Assembly (NCBI GenBank): GCA_035317605.1
Contig: DATHGT010000178.1
Coordinates: forward strand, 1-17,410
Source: DATHGT01 sp035317605
GTDB taxonomy: Bacteria; Methylomirabilota; Methylomirabilia; Rokubacteriales; CSP1-6
Direction: 5' to 3'
DNA length: 17,410 bases
Part shown: piece by piece, positions 1 through 7,289 of the stretch
How positions within the stretch are numbered: the stretch's first letter is position 1
Layout of the letters: each line of letters begins with the position of its first letter
Made by a program: the position numbers and the translations under genes
Notes under the pieces: generated by a model
Database searches by the model: none
Seen by the model: the letters and a program-made list of their open reading frames with translations, nothing else
What the model was told of the DNA's origin: nothing

Positions 1-405
1 CTGCTTGACGCCCATCGCGCGACCGCGCTCGCGCGGCGGGAACCAGTCGATGATGGCCTTGCCGGTGCCGGGGTTGAGCACGCCGAAGCCGAGCCCGCCG
101 ACGAACAGACACGCGAGCGCGGACGTGAGATCGGGCGCGAGCGAGGCCAGCACGACCATGGCCCCGGTCAGCGCCTGACCCAGCACGAGCGGCCAGCGCA
201 CGCCACGGCGCTCGGTGAGCCACCCGGCGGGCAGCGCGAAGAGCATGCCGCCGAAATACGCCGCGGGCAGGAAGAGCCCGACCTGCACGCGCGAGAGCCC
301 GAGCCCTTCGAGGAGAAACGGCGAGAGCGGCGCGACCGCGAGGATCGACAGCGAGCCCAGCCCGTGGGCCAGCGTGACCAGGGCCAGCGCGCCGCGCTTG
401 CTCAC
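1..405 (-). CDS. MFS transporter, N-terminal 135 residues (cut by window edge)
   Basis: This is the N-terminal third of a major facilitator superfamily permease of the inner membrane; the substrate cannot be told. The reading frame is open from a GTG at 405 to base 1 and the rest lies outside the window. Visible features are a first hydrophobic helix (ALALVTLAHGLGSLSILAV), a second around LFLPAAYFGGMLFALPAG, and the MFS loop 2-3 signature as GWLTERRGVRWPLVLG, followed by helices 3 and 4. A conserved-looking PGTGKAIIDWFPPRERGRAMG stretch resembles the loop 4-5 region of sugar-phosphate/anion-cation symporter-like MFS proteins. The GTG overlaps the TGA of the upstream crotonase-fold gene as GTGA, so the two are probably translationally coupled. 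This suggests that the permease moves a substrate or product of that enzyme, which is inference. Confidence 0.85.
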   Translation of the reverse strand, partial: MSKRGALALVTLAHGLGSLSILAVAPLSPFLLEGLGLSRVQVGLFLPAAYFGGMLFALPAGWLTERRGVRWPLVLGQALTGAMVVLASLAPDLTSALACLFVGGLGFGVLNPGTGKAIIDWFPPRERGRAMGVKQ

Positions 406-1199
406 TGGGCCGACGGGAACCGCGGTGGACGCTTCTCGCGAATGGCCTGGAGCCCTTCGCGCACGTCCTCGTCCATGAACGTGAGCATCTCCAGCGCGAG
501 CGATTGGTCGAAGATCGGCCCGGCCTGGCGGAGCCAGTTGTTCAGCGAGCGCTTGGTCCAGCGAATGGCCTGCTGACTGCCGGCGGCGAGCTTGTCGGCG
601 ACCTCCCACGCTTTCGCCATCAGCTGGTCGGCCGGAGCGCAGAGACTCACGAGCCCGATGCGCTCGGCCTCGCGACCGTCGATGAAGTCCGACGTGAGCA
701 GGTAATACTTCGCCTTGGCCATGCCGCACAGCAGCGGCCACAGGATCGCGGCGTGGTCGCCGGCGACGACCCCGAGCTTGGTGTGGCCGTCGGTGATGCG
801 CGCGCTCTCCGACATGATGCTGATGTCGGCGAGCAGCGCGACGACCAGCCCCGCTCCCACCGCCACGCCGTTGATGGCGGACACGATCGGCTTGTCGAGG
901 TTGATCATGTTGTAGACGATGTCCGACGCTTCGCGGATCGTCCGGGCCAGCCGCTTGGGATCGCGCGAGTTGGCCTCGACCATCTCGAGGTCGCCGCCCG
1001 CCGAGAACGCCCGGCCGGCCCCGGTCACCAGCGCCACCCGCGTCGCCGGGTCGGCGTCGACGGTGAGCCAGACCTGGGTCAGCTCCCAGTGCAATCGGTC
1101 GTTGGTCGCGTTCAGGACCTGGGGCCGGTTGATGGTGATGAGCCGCACGCCGTTCGGCCGCAGCTCGAACTGGAGATGCTCGTAGTCGCCGTAATCCAT
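402..1199 (-). CDS. Enoyl-CoA hydratase/isomerase (crotonase-fold) family protein
   Basis: A 265-residue protein, the usual single-domain crotonase length, presumably cytosolic and acting on an acyl-CoA. The oxyanion-hole segments are present: AFSAGGDLE (64-72) and the GVAVGAG loop (111-117), followed by ADISIMSESARI. At the two positions where rat mitochondrial hydratase has its catalytic glutamates, my by-eye alignment puts Val near 119 (GAGLVVAL) and His139 (GHTKLG). An Asp sits in the GDHAA loop (147-151). It is therefore probably not a classical 2-enoyl-CoA hydratase but an isomerase, hydrolase or other crotonase subfamily. I chose ATG 1199 because GGAGG lies four bases upstream. The frame stays open further upstream, but that extension is antisense to the divergent EamA gene. 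The stop overlaps the MFS gene start by four bases. Confidence 0.9.
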   Translation of the reverse strand: MDYGDYEHLQFELRPNGVRLITINRPQVLNATNDRLHWELTQVWLTVDADPATRVALVTGAGRAFSAGGDLEMVEANSRDPKRLARTIREASDIVYNMINLDKPIVSAINGVAVGAGLVVALLADISIMSESARITDGHTKLGVVAGDHAAILWPLLCGMAKAKYYLLTSDFIDGREAERIGLVSLCAPADQLMAKAWEVADKLAAGSQQAIRWTKRSLNNWLRQAGPIFDQSLALEMLTFMDEDVREGLQAIREKRPPRFPSAQ

Positions 1200-1226
1200 C
1201 GGTCCTCCCATCAGGGGCTGACCCCG

Positions 1227-1232
1227 TACAAT
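1227..1232 (+). promoter_or_regulatory. Possible -10 element for the EamA gene
   Basis: TACAAT lies six bases before the GTG start at 1239. That spacing would give a leaderless or nearly leaderless transcript. There is no Shine-Dalgarno sequence before this GTG, which fits. No -35 match was seen 16-18 bases upstream, so this could be chance. The whole divergent gap is only 39 bases. Confidence 0.3.
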
Positions 1233-1238
1233 CGCCGC

Positions 1239-2126
1239 GTGGACACGATCGGCCCGGGCCTCGGCGCGCTCTGTGCGCTCGCCTCGGGCATGACGTGGGC
1301 GGTGATCAACCTCATGGTGCGCACGCTCATCCCGCCGTTCAACTCGGTCAGCATCAACGCCCTGCGCACGACCGTGGCCGGCGGCCTGCTCGTGGCCTGG
1401 GTGATCGCGTCGGGCGGGGCCGCCTCTCTCACCTCGGTGTCGGCCGGCGACTTCTTCCTGCTGGCGTTCTCGATCGTGCTGGCCAGCTCGCTGGGCGACA
1501 CCGTGTTCTTCGAGAGCACGCCGCGGATCGGTCTGGCCCCGGCCCTCACGATCTCGATGACCTATCCCCTGATGGCGACGTTCTTCGCCACCGCGGCGCT
1601 CGGCGAGCCGGTGACCGTCCGCATGCTGGTGGGCTCGGTGCTCACGCTGAGCGGCCTGGCCATGATCGTCACCTCGCATGGCGGCGCCACGCGCGGCGGT
1701 CGGGGCTGGTGGCTCGGCTTCGGCTGCGCCGTGGTCGCGTCGCTGGCGTGGGCGCTCTCCGCGATCGTGCTCAAGGCACCGCTCCGCGAGATGGACGCGA
1801 TCACCGCGCAAGCGCTCCGGATGCCGATCGCCGGCCTCCTGCTGTTCGCCACGCCGTGGGCGCGCGGCGCCTTCGCCGCGGCGGCCAGCGGCGGCTCGTC
1901 GGTACGGTGGCGCCTGGCCGCCCTCTGCCTGCTCACCGTCTTCAGCGCCACCCTCTTCACCGCCGGCCTGAAGTACGCCGGCGTGGCCATGGGCACCGTG
2001 CTGTCCTCGACGGCGCCGATGTGGGCGGTCCCACTCGGATACGTCGGACTCGGCGAGCGGCTCCCCGCCCTCGCGCTGCTCGGCCTGGTCGTCACGGTGG
2101 CCGGGATCGTCGTGCTTCAGCTCTGA
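1239..2126 (+). CDS. EamA/DMT family transporter
   Basis: A 295-residue integral membrane protein of the drug/metabolite transporter superfamily, the typical length for two tandem EamA repeats of five helices each. The first repeat starts at GLGALCALASGMTWAVINL and runs to about residue 145. It includes the SSLGDTVFFESTPRIG and LGEPVT segments, the latter before helix 5, as is usual in EamA proteins. The second repeat starts at GWWLGFGCAVVASLAWALSA and ends in LGLVVTVAGIVVLQL, again with a LGERLP motif. The GTG at 1239 is preferred because it gives a complete first helix; the next ATG (1290) would cut it. The frame is open further upstream only as antisense to the crotonase gene. Likely an exporter or permease of small metabolites; substrate unknown. 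It converges on the M28 peptidase gene with a six-base gap. Confidence 0.92.
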   Translation: MDTIGPGLGALCALASGMTWAVINLMVRTLIPPFNSVSINALRTTVAGGLLVAWVIASGGAASLTSVSAGDFFLLAFSIVLASSLGDTVFFESTPRIGLAPALTISMTYPLMATFFATAALGEPVTVRMLVGSVLTLSGLAMIVTSHGGATRGGRGWWLGFGCAVVASLAWALSAIVLKAPLREMDAITAQALRMPIAGLLLFATPWARGAFAAAASGGSSVRWRLAALCLLTVFSATLFTAGLKYAGVAMGTVLSSTAPMWAVPLGYVGLGERLPALALLGLVVTVAGIVVLQL

Positions 2127-2132
2127 CCCGCG

Positions 2133-3926
2133 CTAGCGGCGCTCGGACAGCACCGCGCGCACGGTCTGCTCGCGGCCGTCGCGCACCACGACGACGTGCA
2201 CCTCGTCGCCCGGCCGCCGGGCCCGCAGCTGGAACGTCAGGTCTTCGAGCGTCCTGACCTCGAGGCCCGCAAACTTGACGATCACGTCGCCGGCGCGCAC
2301 GCCGGCCCGCTCGGCCGGGCTGTCGGGACGCACGCTGGTGATCCTCACCCCGGAGGCTCCGTCACCGAACGCGGGCACGATGCCGAAGAACGTCCCGCCA
2401 CGGCCGCCGCCCGAGGCCGGCGGGTCGACCTTCACGTAGGCGGGCGCGGCGGGCGCCGCCGCCACCGCGGTCACCACGCGGGCCACGATGGTCCCCACGG
2501 TGGCCAGTCCGGAGGCGTTGATGCGGTCCCACGTATCGGTGGGCCGGTGATAGTCGTCGTGCAGGCCGGTGAAGAAGAAGAGCACCGGGCAGCCCGCGGC
2601 GTAGAACGACGCGTGATCCGACGGCCCGAACGGGCTCGGCGGCAGCTGGAGCGACAGCGAGAGGTCGCGGGTGGCGTCCATCACGATCGGCCTGAGCCCG
2701 GTGCCGCTGTCGACGCCGCCCACGTAGAGCCGCCCGTCGCGCAGCCGGCCGATCATGTCGAGGTTCACCATCAAGACGGTCTTGTCGATGGGCACGGGGG
2801 GACGCCGCACGTACTCGGCCGAGCCGAACAGCCCCAGCTCCTCGGCGCTGAACGCCGCGAAGACCAGCGTGCGCGGGACGCCGCCCGCGGCGGCAAACGC
2901 GCGGGCCAGGGCCAGCACCACGGCGGTGCCGGACGCATTGTCGTCGGCGCCCGGGTGGATCTGGCCGTGCTCGTCGGGCGCCATCGAGGTCTCGCCGCCG
3001 CGGCCGAGGTGATCGTAGTGGGCGCCGATCACGATCGCCTGCTCGCGCAGCGCGGGATCGGTCCCGGGCAGGAGACCGATCACGTTGCGCGCGGTGCCCC
3101 GGTCGCGCATCACGCGCACCTCGACGCGAACCCTCACGCCCGCCACCGGCGCCGAGCGCGGGGCCAGCCCGTTGTCGATGGCCTCGGCGACCTCGGCGAG
3201 CTTGACGGCGTTCGGCGCCAGCAGCGTCTCCGCGGTCGCGCTCGACACCGCGGCGGCGACGATCCCCAGCGACCGTCCCTCGCGGCCCAGCACCGGCAGC
3301 CGCGCCGGCTCGGCCCGTGGGTGGGCCACGATGAGGACCGCGGCCGCGCCGTGCTGGCGCGCGTTGATGATCTTGTGCTCGCGCCCGGCGAAGTGTTGCG
3401 CCTCGTCGCGGCGGAACGGGCTGGCGGGATCGTGCCCGCGGGGCTCGCGGGTCATCATGAGCACGACCTTGTCGCGCACGTCGAGGCCGGCGTAGTCGTC
3501 GTAGCCCAGGTCGGGCGCGGTGATGCCGTATCCCACGAAGACGAGAGGGGCCGTGACCGAGCCGTCGGCGGAGACCGAGAGCGGCGTGAAGTCGCGGGCG
3601 AGGGCGAACGATCGGGGCGCCGGCGCCACCACGTCGAGCGCGTTCGGCGTCCCCAGGCGCAGCTCCGTCGAGACGGAAAACGACTGTAGAAAGGTGCCGG
3701 TCTCACCGCCGGGCGTGAGACCGGCCGCCTTGAACGCCGCGACGAGGTGAGCGATGGCCCGATCCGATCCCGGCGTGCCGGGGGCCCGCCCCTCCATGGC
3801 CGGGTCGGCCAGGGTCTTGACCTGCTCGAGCATCCACTCCGCGGGGGGAAGCGGAGGCGCGGCTCCCGGCGCCGCCGCGACGAGCGCGACGACGAGGAAG
3901 CCGAGCACGAGAAGGCGGCGGGTCAC
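2133..3926 (-). CDS. Exported M28 family metallopeptidase with PA-like insert and C-terminal PDZ domain
   Basis: A 597-residue protein starting with a Sec signal peptide (RRLLVLGFLVVALVAAAPGAA, cleavage near residue 22), so periplasmic or secreted. The co-catalytic zinc site of M28 aminopeptidases is complete: H303 in GAHYDH, D328 in GADDNASG, catalytic E362 and ligand E363 in FSAEELG, D390 in NLDMIG, and H460 in DDYHRPTD. Residues about 125-270, between the N-terminal part and the catalytic core, look like a protease-associated (PA) insert. Residues about 512-597 form a PDZ domain with a GVRITSVRPDSPAERAGV ligand-binding groove. It probably releases N-terminal amino acids from peptides. The GTG start (3926) overlaps the stop of the pseudouridine synthase gene as GTGA. 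An ATG at 3933 is in another frame. Confidence 0.93.
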   Translation of the reverse strand: MTRRLLVLGFLVVALVAAAPGAAPPLPPAEWMLEQVKTLADPAMEGRAPGTPGSDRAIAHLVAAFKAAGLTPGGETGTFLQSFSVSTELRLGTPNALDVVAPAPRSFALARDFTPLSVSADGSVTAPLVFVGYGITAPDLGYDDYAGLDVRDKVVLMMTREPRGHDPASPFRRDEAQHFAGREHKIINARQHGAAAVLIVAHPRAEPARLPVLGREGRSLGIVAAAVSSATAETLLAPNAVKLAEVAEAIDNGLAPRSAPVAGVRVRVEVRVMRDRGTARNVIGLLPGTDPALREQAIVIGAHYDHLGRGGETSMAPDEHGQIHPGADDNASGTAVVLALARAFAAAGGVPRTLVFAAFSAEELGLFGSAEYVRRPPVPIDKTVLMVNLDMIGRLRDGRLYVGGVDSGTGLRPIVMDATRDLSLSLQLPPSPFGPSDHASFYAAGCPVLFFFTGLHDDYHRPTDTWDRINASGLATVGTIVARVVTAVAAAPAAPAYVKVDPPASGGGRGGTFFGIVPAFGDGASGVRITSVRPDSPAERAGVRAGDVIVKFAGLEVRTLEDLTFQLRARRPGDEVHVVVVRDGREQTVRAVLSERR

Positions 3927-4813
3927 CTCGTCATTCTAGCGTCGGCGCTGCCACTGCGGGCAACCAGCCTCGCGAACCCCGGCGGTGCGGGACTCTCGAA
4001 CACGACGGTGCTCCCGCGCGGATGGATGAAGCCGAGTCGGGTCGCGTGCAGGCAGACGCGGCGCAGAGAGTCGTGACGCGCCCCGGAAGCGCGGTCTCCC
4101 ACGATGGGGTGGCCCAGCTCTGCAAGCTGGGCGCGAATCTGGCCACGACGGCCCGTCACGAGTGACAGCTCCAGCAACGTCGTCGCCGGGCCACTCTGGA
4201 GCACCCGGTAGTGGGTGATCGCCTCTCGTCCCTCCGAGCGCCCCCGCGCGCGGCGAACCCGGAGGCTGCGGTCTTCGCGTAACCGGCTCCGGAGCGTGCC
4301 CTCGTTCTCGCGCACCGCGCCCTCGACCACCGCGACGTAGCGCCGCTCGATCGCTCGCGCCTCGAACTGACTCTGGAGTCGCCGTTTGGCTGCGACAGAC
4401 TTGGCGAAGACCAGCAGCCCCGAGGTTTCGCGATCGAGGCGGTGGACGATGAAGAGCCGCGGTCCTCCGCGGCGCGCCGCGGTCGTCGAGCTCCCATGCG
4501 CGCCCACGTACTCGGCCAGCAACCGGTAGGCGGTGCGCTCACGCTCCCGCTCGGTGCCGATCGTGAGCAATCCGGGCGGCTTGTCGATGACGAGAATCTC
4601 GTCATCCTCGAAGACCAGGCGAAGCAGCGGGGGAAAGCTCGCCTGCGGCGTCCCCAGCTCCACCCGATCGCCGCGCGCGATGTCGACGTCGCCACGCCGC
4701 ACGATCACGCCGCCCACGCGAATCCGCCCGCCCTCGAGCCAGTGTTTGACCGTGCGCCCGGAGACACCGGGAAACAACCCGCGCAACCGCTCGTCGAGCT
4801 TCACCCGATCCAC
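3923..4813 (-). CDS. RluA family pseudouridine synthase
   Basis: A 296-residue RNA-modifying enzyme that isomerises uridine to pseudouridine, probably in rRNA. The N-terminal S4 RNA-binding domain covers about residues 3-55 (LDERLRGLFPGVSGRTVKHW ... GRIRVGG). The catalytic domain carries HRLDRETSGLLVFAKS, with the essential Asp at 127, then the LVTGRRGQIRAQLAELGHPI segment and LHATRLGFIHP near the end. The usual RTHQIR motif reads RRGQIR here, a variation in a normally well-kept loop. The family is certain, but I cannot assign RluC, RluD or another specificity. GTG 4813 is the only workable start, since an in-frame TGA lies six codons upstream. Its TGA overlaps the GTG of the M28 gene, although no functional link between the two is obvious. 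Confidence 0.92.
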   Translation of the reverse strand: MDRVKLDERLRGLFPGVSGRTVKHWLEGGRIRVGGVIVRRGDVDIARGDRVELGTPQASFPPLLRLVFEDDEILVIDKPPGLLTIGTERERERTAYRLLAEYVGAHGSSTTAARRGGPRLFIVHRLDRETSGLLVFAKSVAAKRRLQSQFEARAIERRYVAVVEGAVRENEGTLRSRLREDRSLRVRRARGRSEGREAITHYRVLQSGPATTLLELSLVTGRRGQIRAQLAELGHPIVGDRASGARHDSLRRVCLHATRLGFIHPRGSTVVFESPAPPGFARLVARSGSADARMTR

Positions 4814-4844
4814 GCCCGTGCACCGGTCTCACGCATGAGGACCG

Positions 4845-4850
4845 TATAAT
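4845..4850 (+). promoter_or_regulatory. TATAAT -10-like element before the 131-residue gene
   Basis: A perfect TATAAT lies in the 56-base divergent gap. Transcription from it would begin near 4857, just at or before the GGAGGG ribosome-binding site (4857-4862) of the ATG at 4870. No TTGACA-like -35 was seen at the normal distance, so the promoter call rests on the -10 alone. Confidence 0.35.
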
Positions 4851-4869
4851 GCCCGTGGAGGGTACGTCG

Positions 4870-5265
4870 ATGCAGATCAATCTCTCGCCAGGTATCCGAG
4901 ACGACCGCTGTACGACCTCGGGCCCAATGACGGTCGAGGAGCTGCTCGCGCGCTTTCCCGAGATTCCATCGGACCTACGCGACGAGCCCATCCTCGCCGA
5001 ATACGTCGGCTGTTTCGGTTCCCTGCTACGAATGGCCCAGAAGCCCACACCGTGCATGGGCGAGGGCGGCGACGCCCCGCACGTCTTCTACACGCGCCTG
5101 ATCAACGACCTCGCCATCTACGGCATCGGCCTGGCCCGCCGAGACCGCACCCTCGTCCGTCTCCGAGCGACCTTGGACAAGCACCACGCTCAGCCCGCCA
5201 CCTTCGGCTGCACCTTGATCCCTCGCCGCGCCCCCGACGCCCCTGCTCCAGGCTGTCCGGCTTAA
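4870..5265 (+). CDS. Uncharacterised 131-residue protein
   Basis: I do not recognise this family. ATG 4870 is chosen because GGAGGG lies seven bases upstream; an in-frame ATG at 4849 lies inside the TATAAT and has no ribosome-binding site. The product looks soluble, with no signal peptide or membrane segment. Visible stretches are an N-terminal helix (TVEELLARFPEIPSDLRDEP), then YVGCFGSLLRMAQ, a glycine- and cysteine-bearing loop (TPCMGEGGDAPHVFYTRLIN), an amphipathic GLARRDRTLVRLRATLDKHH segment and a Pro/Ala-rich tail. There are five cysteines without a clear metal-binding pattern. It is one of only two plus-strand genes in the window and stands alone. Its TAA (5263-5265) directly abuts the stop of the SDR gene. 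The ribosome-binding site, the -10 element and the clean fit between neighbours argue that it is a real gene. Confidence 0.7.
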   Translation: MQINLSPGIRDDRCTTSGPMTVEELLARFPEIPSDLRDEPILAEYVGCFGSLLRMAQKPTPCMGEGGDAPHVFYTRLINDLAIYGIGLARRDRTLVRLRATLDKHHAQPATFGCTLIPRRAPDAPAPGCPA

Positions 5266-6087
5266 TTATCCGATGAAGAGACCACCGTTCGGTGAGATCC
5301 ACTGGCCGGTGATGAAGGACGCGTCGTCGGAGGCGAGGAAGGCCACGGTGGCGGCGATCTCCTCGGGCTCGCCCCAGCGCCCGAGCGGCGTGCGCGACAG
5401 CACGGCCCGGCGGACCAGGTCGCTCATCGGCGCGGTCATCGGGGTGTCGATGTAGCCCGGGCAGATCGCGTTCACGCGGATGCCGCGCGAGCCCACCTCG
5501 CGAGCCACCGCCCGCGTGAAGGCGAGGATGCCGCCCTTGGCCGCGCTGTAGTGCGGGACGGTCTCGAGACCCCACGCCGCCACGCTCGAAATGTTGATGA
5601 TCGCGCCGCGGTTGCGCGGGCTCATCAGCTTGAGCGCCTCGCGCGTGCAGAAGAACGTGCCGTTGAGGTGCACGCCGATCATCCGGTGCCAGGCCTCGTC
5701 GCTCAGGCGCTCGGTCACGTCGTAATGCGTCTGGATGCCCTGGCCGCTGACGATCTCCATGATGCGCGCGTCGGTCTGCTCGCGGATGCGCTGGCCCTCG
5801 CCCGACGAGGTGCTCCCGATCCCCGCGTTGTTGACCAGCACGTCGAGCCCGCCCAGCGCGCGCTCGACCTCGCCGAACATCGCGCGCACCTGGGCGCTGT
5901 CGGCGACGTCGGCCTGGATGGCGAGCGCGCCGCTCGCCCCCAGCTCGCCGAGCACGCGCTCGGCGGCGTCCTTCTTCACGTCGTTGACGACGACCCGCGC
6001 GCCCTCCTCGGCGAACCGCCGCGCGATCGCCCGGCCGATCCCCGATCCCCCGCCCGTCACCAGCGCGATCCGCCCCTCGAGCTTCAT
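5266..6087 (-). CDS. SDR family NAD(P)-dependent oxidoreductase
   Basis: A 273-residue classical short-chain dehydrogenase/reductase, oxidising an alcohol or reducing a ketone. The cofactor motif TGGGSGIG is at 11-18, with Asp36 at the end of the second strand (VVVNDV), which favours NAD over NADP. NNAG is at 86-89, and the catalytic set is N142, S168, Y180 and K184 (YSAAK). The CPGYIDTPM loop follows at 209-217. Between NNAG and the catalytic Asn there is a stretch about 25 residues longer than in typical family members (about 92-123, GSTSSGEGQ to YDVTERL), probably shaping the substrate pocket. ATG 6087 is preferred to ATG 6093 because GGGAG lies six bases upstream of the former. It lies 59 bases downstream of the luciferase-like monooxygenase gene and may belong to the same unit. 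Confidence 0.92.
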   Translation of the reverse strand: MKLEGRIALVTGGGSGIGRAIARRFAEEGARVVVNDVKKDAAERVLGELGASGALAIQADVADSAQVRAMFGEVERALGGLDVLVNNAGIGSTSSGEGQRIREQTDARIMEIVSGQGIQTHYDVTERLSDEAWHRMIGVHLNGTFFCTREALKLMSPRNRGAIINISSVAAWGLETVPHYSAAKGGILAFTRAVAREVGSRGIRVNAICPGYIDTPMTAPMSDLVRRAVLSRTPLGRWGEPEEIAATVAFLASDDASFITGQWISPNGGLFIG

Positions 6088-6146
6088 CGTCATCTCCCGA
6101 CTTCGATCATTGAAGGGCTCGGCTCGCCGCCCGAGCGCGGCTCACC

Positions 6147-7289
6147 TCACACTGCCACTGCCGTCTCGTCCACGCCCGCGTCCTCGCGGAAGTGCGGCAT
6201 GACCTCGCGCGCGAACAGCTCCATCATCTCGAGCGTGGCCTCGTGGCTGCCCCCGTTCATGCCCGAGCAGACGATGCCCGCGCGCAGCTCGTCGGCGAAC
6301 ACGCGCAGCTTGTCTCGAACGGTGGCCGGGCTGCCGCAGATGATGTAGCCGCCGTCCTCCAGATCCTCGAACGTCAGCTCGGTGGGCAATTTTGGACGGT
6401 TCGTGAGCACGCGGCGCAGGCTCGGCTCGGTGGTGTAGCCCGGCGGCTGGTAGAACGGCGGGAGCATGCGCAGCCCCACGTGGTAGACCCACAGCGCGTT
6501 GGCCTGCGCGATCGCGCGCGCCTTGGCGTCGTTCTCGGCGACCACGATCGGCAGGTTGACGGTGAGCTGGTACGGGCTCGCGGTGTAGCCGAAGCGCTGG
6601 CACGCCTCCCGGTACTCGCCGTAGATCTGGGCGATGCGCTTGATCGGCGTGAACACCATCAGGTACGGAAAGCGACGCTGGGCCGCCCACTCCACCGTCT
6701 CGCTGCTGCCCTGCGACGGACACCAGACCGGCGGGTGCGGCTTCTGGAGCGGGCGCGGCCACGGGTTCACGTAGGGATAGCGATAGAAGCGGCCGTCGAA
6801 CGGGAACGGTCCCTCCTCGGTCCACGCGCGCAGGATCAGCTCGGCGGCCTCGTAGAAGCGCTCGCGCGAGTGCGTGGGATTGACGGCCAGCGAGAAGTAC
6901 TCGGGCCCGATCCCCCGCACGAAGCCCGAGATCACCCGCCCGCCCGACACCACGTCGAGCATGGCGATCTCCTCGGCGATGCGCAGCGGGTTCTCGCGGA
7001 GCGGAAGGCCGTTGCCGAGAATGGCGATCTTGGCGCGGCTCGTCCGGCGCACCAGCATGGCCGCCATCACGTTGGGGCTCGGCATGGTGCCGTAGCAGTT
7101 CTGATGGTGCTCGTTGACGCACACGCCGTCCCAGCCGAGCGTCTCGGCGTATTCGAGCTGGTCGAGGTACTGGTGATAGAGCGTGTGGCCGACGGCCGGA
7201 TCGTAGTGACGGTTGGAAAGCGTCACCCACGACGACGGCTCGCCGTGGTCGATCACGTATGGCATGAGGTGGAAGTAGTAGAACTTCAC
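6147..7289 (-). CDS. LLM class flavin-dependent oxidoreductase (luciferase-like monooxygenase)
   Basis: A 380-residue protein of the bacterial luciferase superfamily, a TIM-barrel monooxygenase using reduced FMN or coenzyme F420. It starts MKFYYFHLMPY. Typical family stretches follow: YAETLGWDGVCVNEHHQN (the EHH motif near the flavin), ILGNGLPLRENPLRIAEEIA, LDVVSGGRVISGFVRGIGPEY, FYEAAELILRAW, and near the C terminus the GSPATVRDKLR segment that ends this fold. The GTG at 7289 overlaps the alpha/beta hydrolase stop as GTGA, with a GGAG just upstream. The adjacent hydrolase suggests that the oxygenated product is hydrolysed next, as in several ring- and ketone-degradation routes. That is inference, and the substrate cannot be read from sequence. 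The frame stays open far upstream only as antisense or out-of-frame sequence in the hydrolase gene. Confidence 0.92.
   Translation of the reverse strand: MKFYYFHLMPYVIDHGEPSSWVTLSNRHYDPAVGHTLYHQYLDQLEYAETLGWDGVCVNEHHQNCYGTMPSPNVMAAMLVRRTSRAKIAILGNGLPLRENPLRIAEEIAMLDVVSGGRVISGFVRGIGPEYFSLAVNPTHSRERFYEAAELILRAWTEEGPFPFDGRFYRYPYVNPWPRPLQKPHPPVWCPSQGSSETVEWAAQRRFPYLMVFTPIKRIAQIYGEYREACQRFGYTASPYQLTVNLPIVVAENDAKARAIAQANALWVYHVGLRMLPPFYQPPGYTTEPSLRRVLTNRPKLPTELTFEDLEDGGYIICGSPATVRDKLRVFADELRAGIVCSGMNGGSHEATLEMMELFAREVMPHFREDAGVDETAVAV

Noticed and set aside
1211..2257. Long open frames overlapping the EamA gene on both strands
   Set aside because: They are Arg/Ala/Gly-rich shadow translations of GC-rich coding DNA. 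The EamA frame has membrane helices and family motifs, and the others have none.
2196..3689. A 497-codon plus-strand frame opposite the M28 peptidase
   Set aside because: The translation is His/Arg/Gly-rich low-complexity sequence without motifs, while the minus-strand frame has a complete zinc site, a signal peptide and a PDZ domain.
6110..6146. A GC hairpin (gctcgg/ccgagc) between the LLM and SDR genes, as a terminator
   Set aside because: The stem is six bases with an eight-base loop and no T run, so it is not convincing in DNA this GC-rich.
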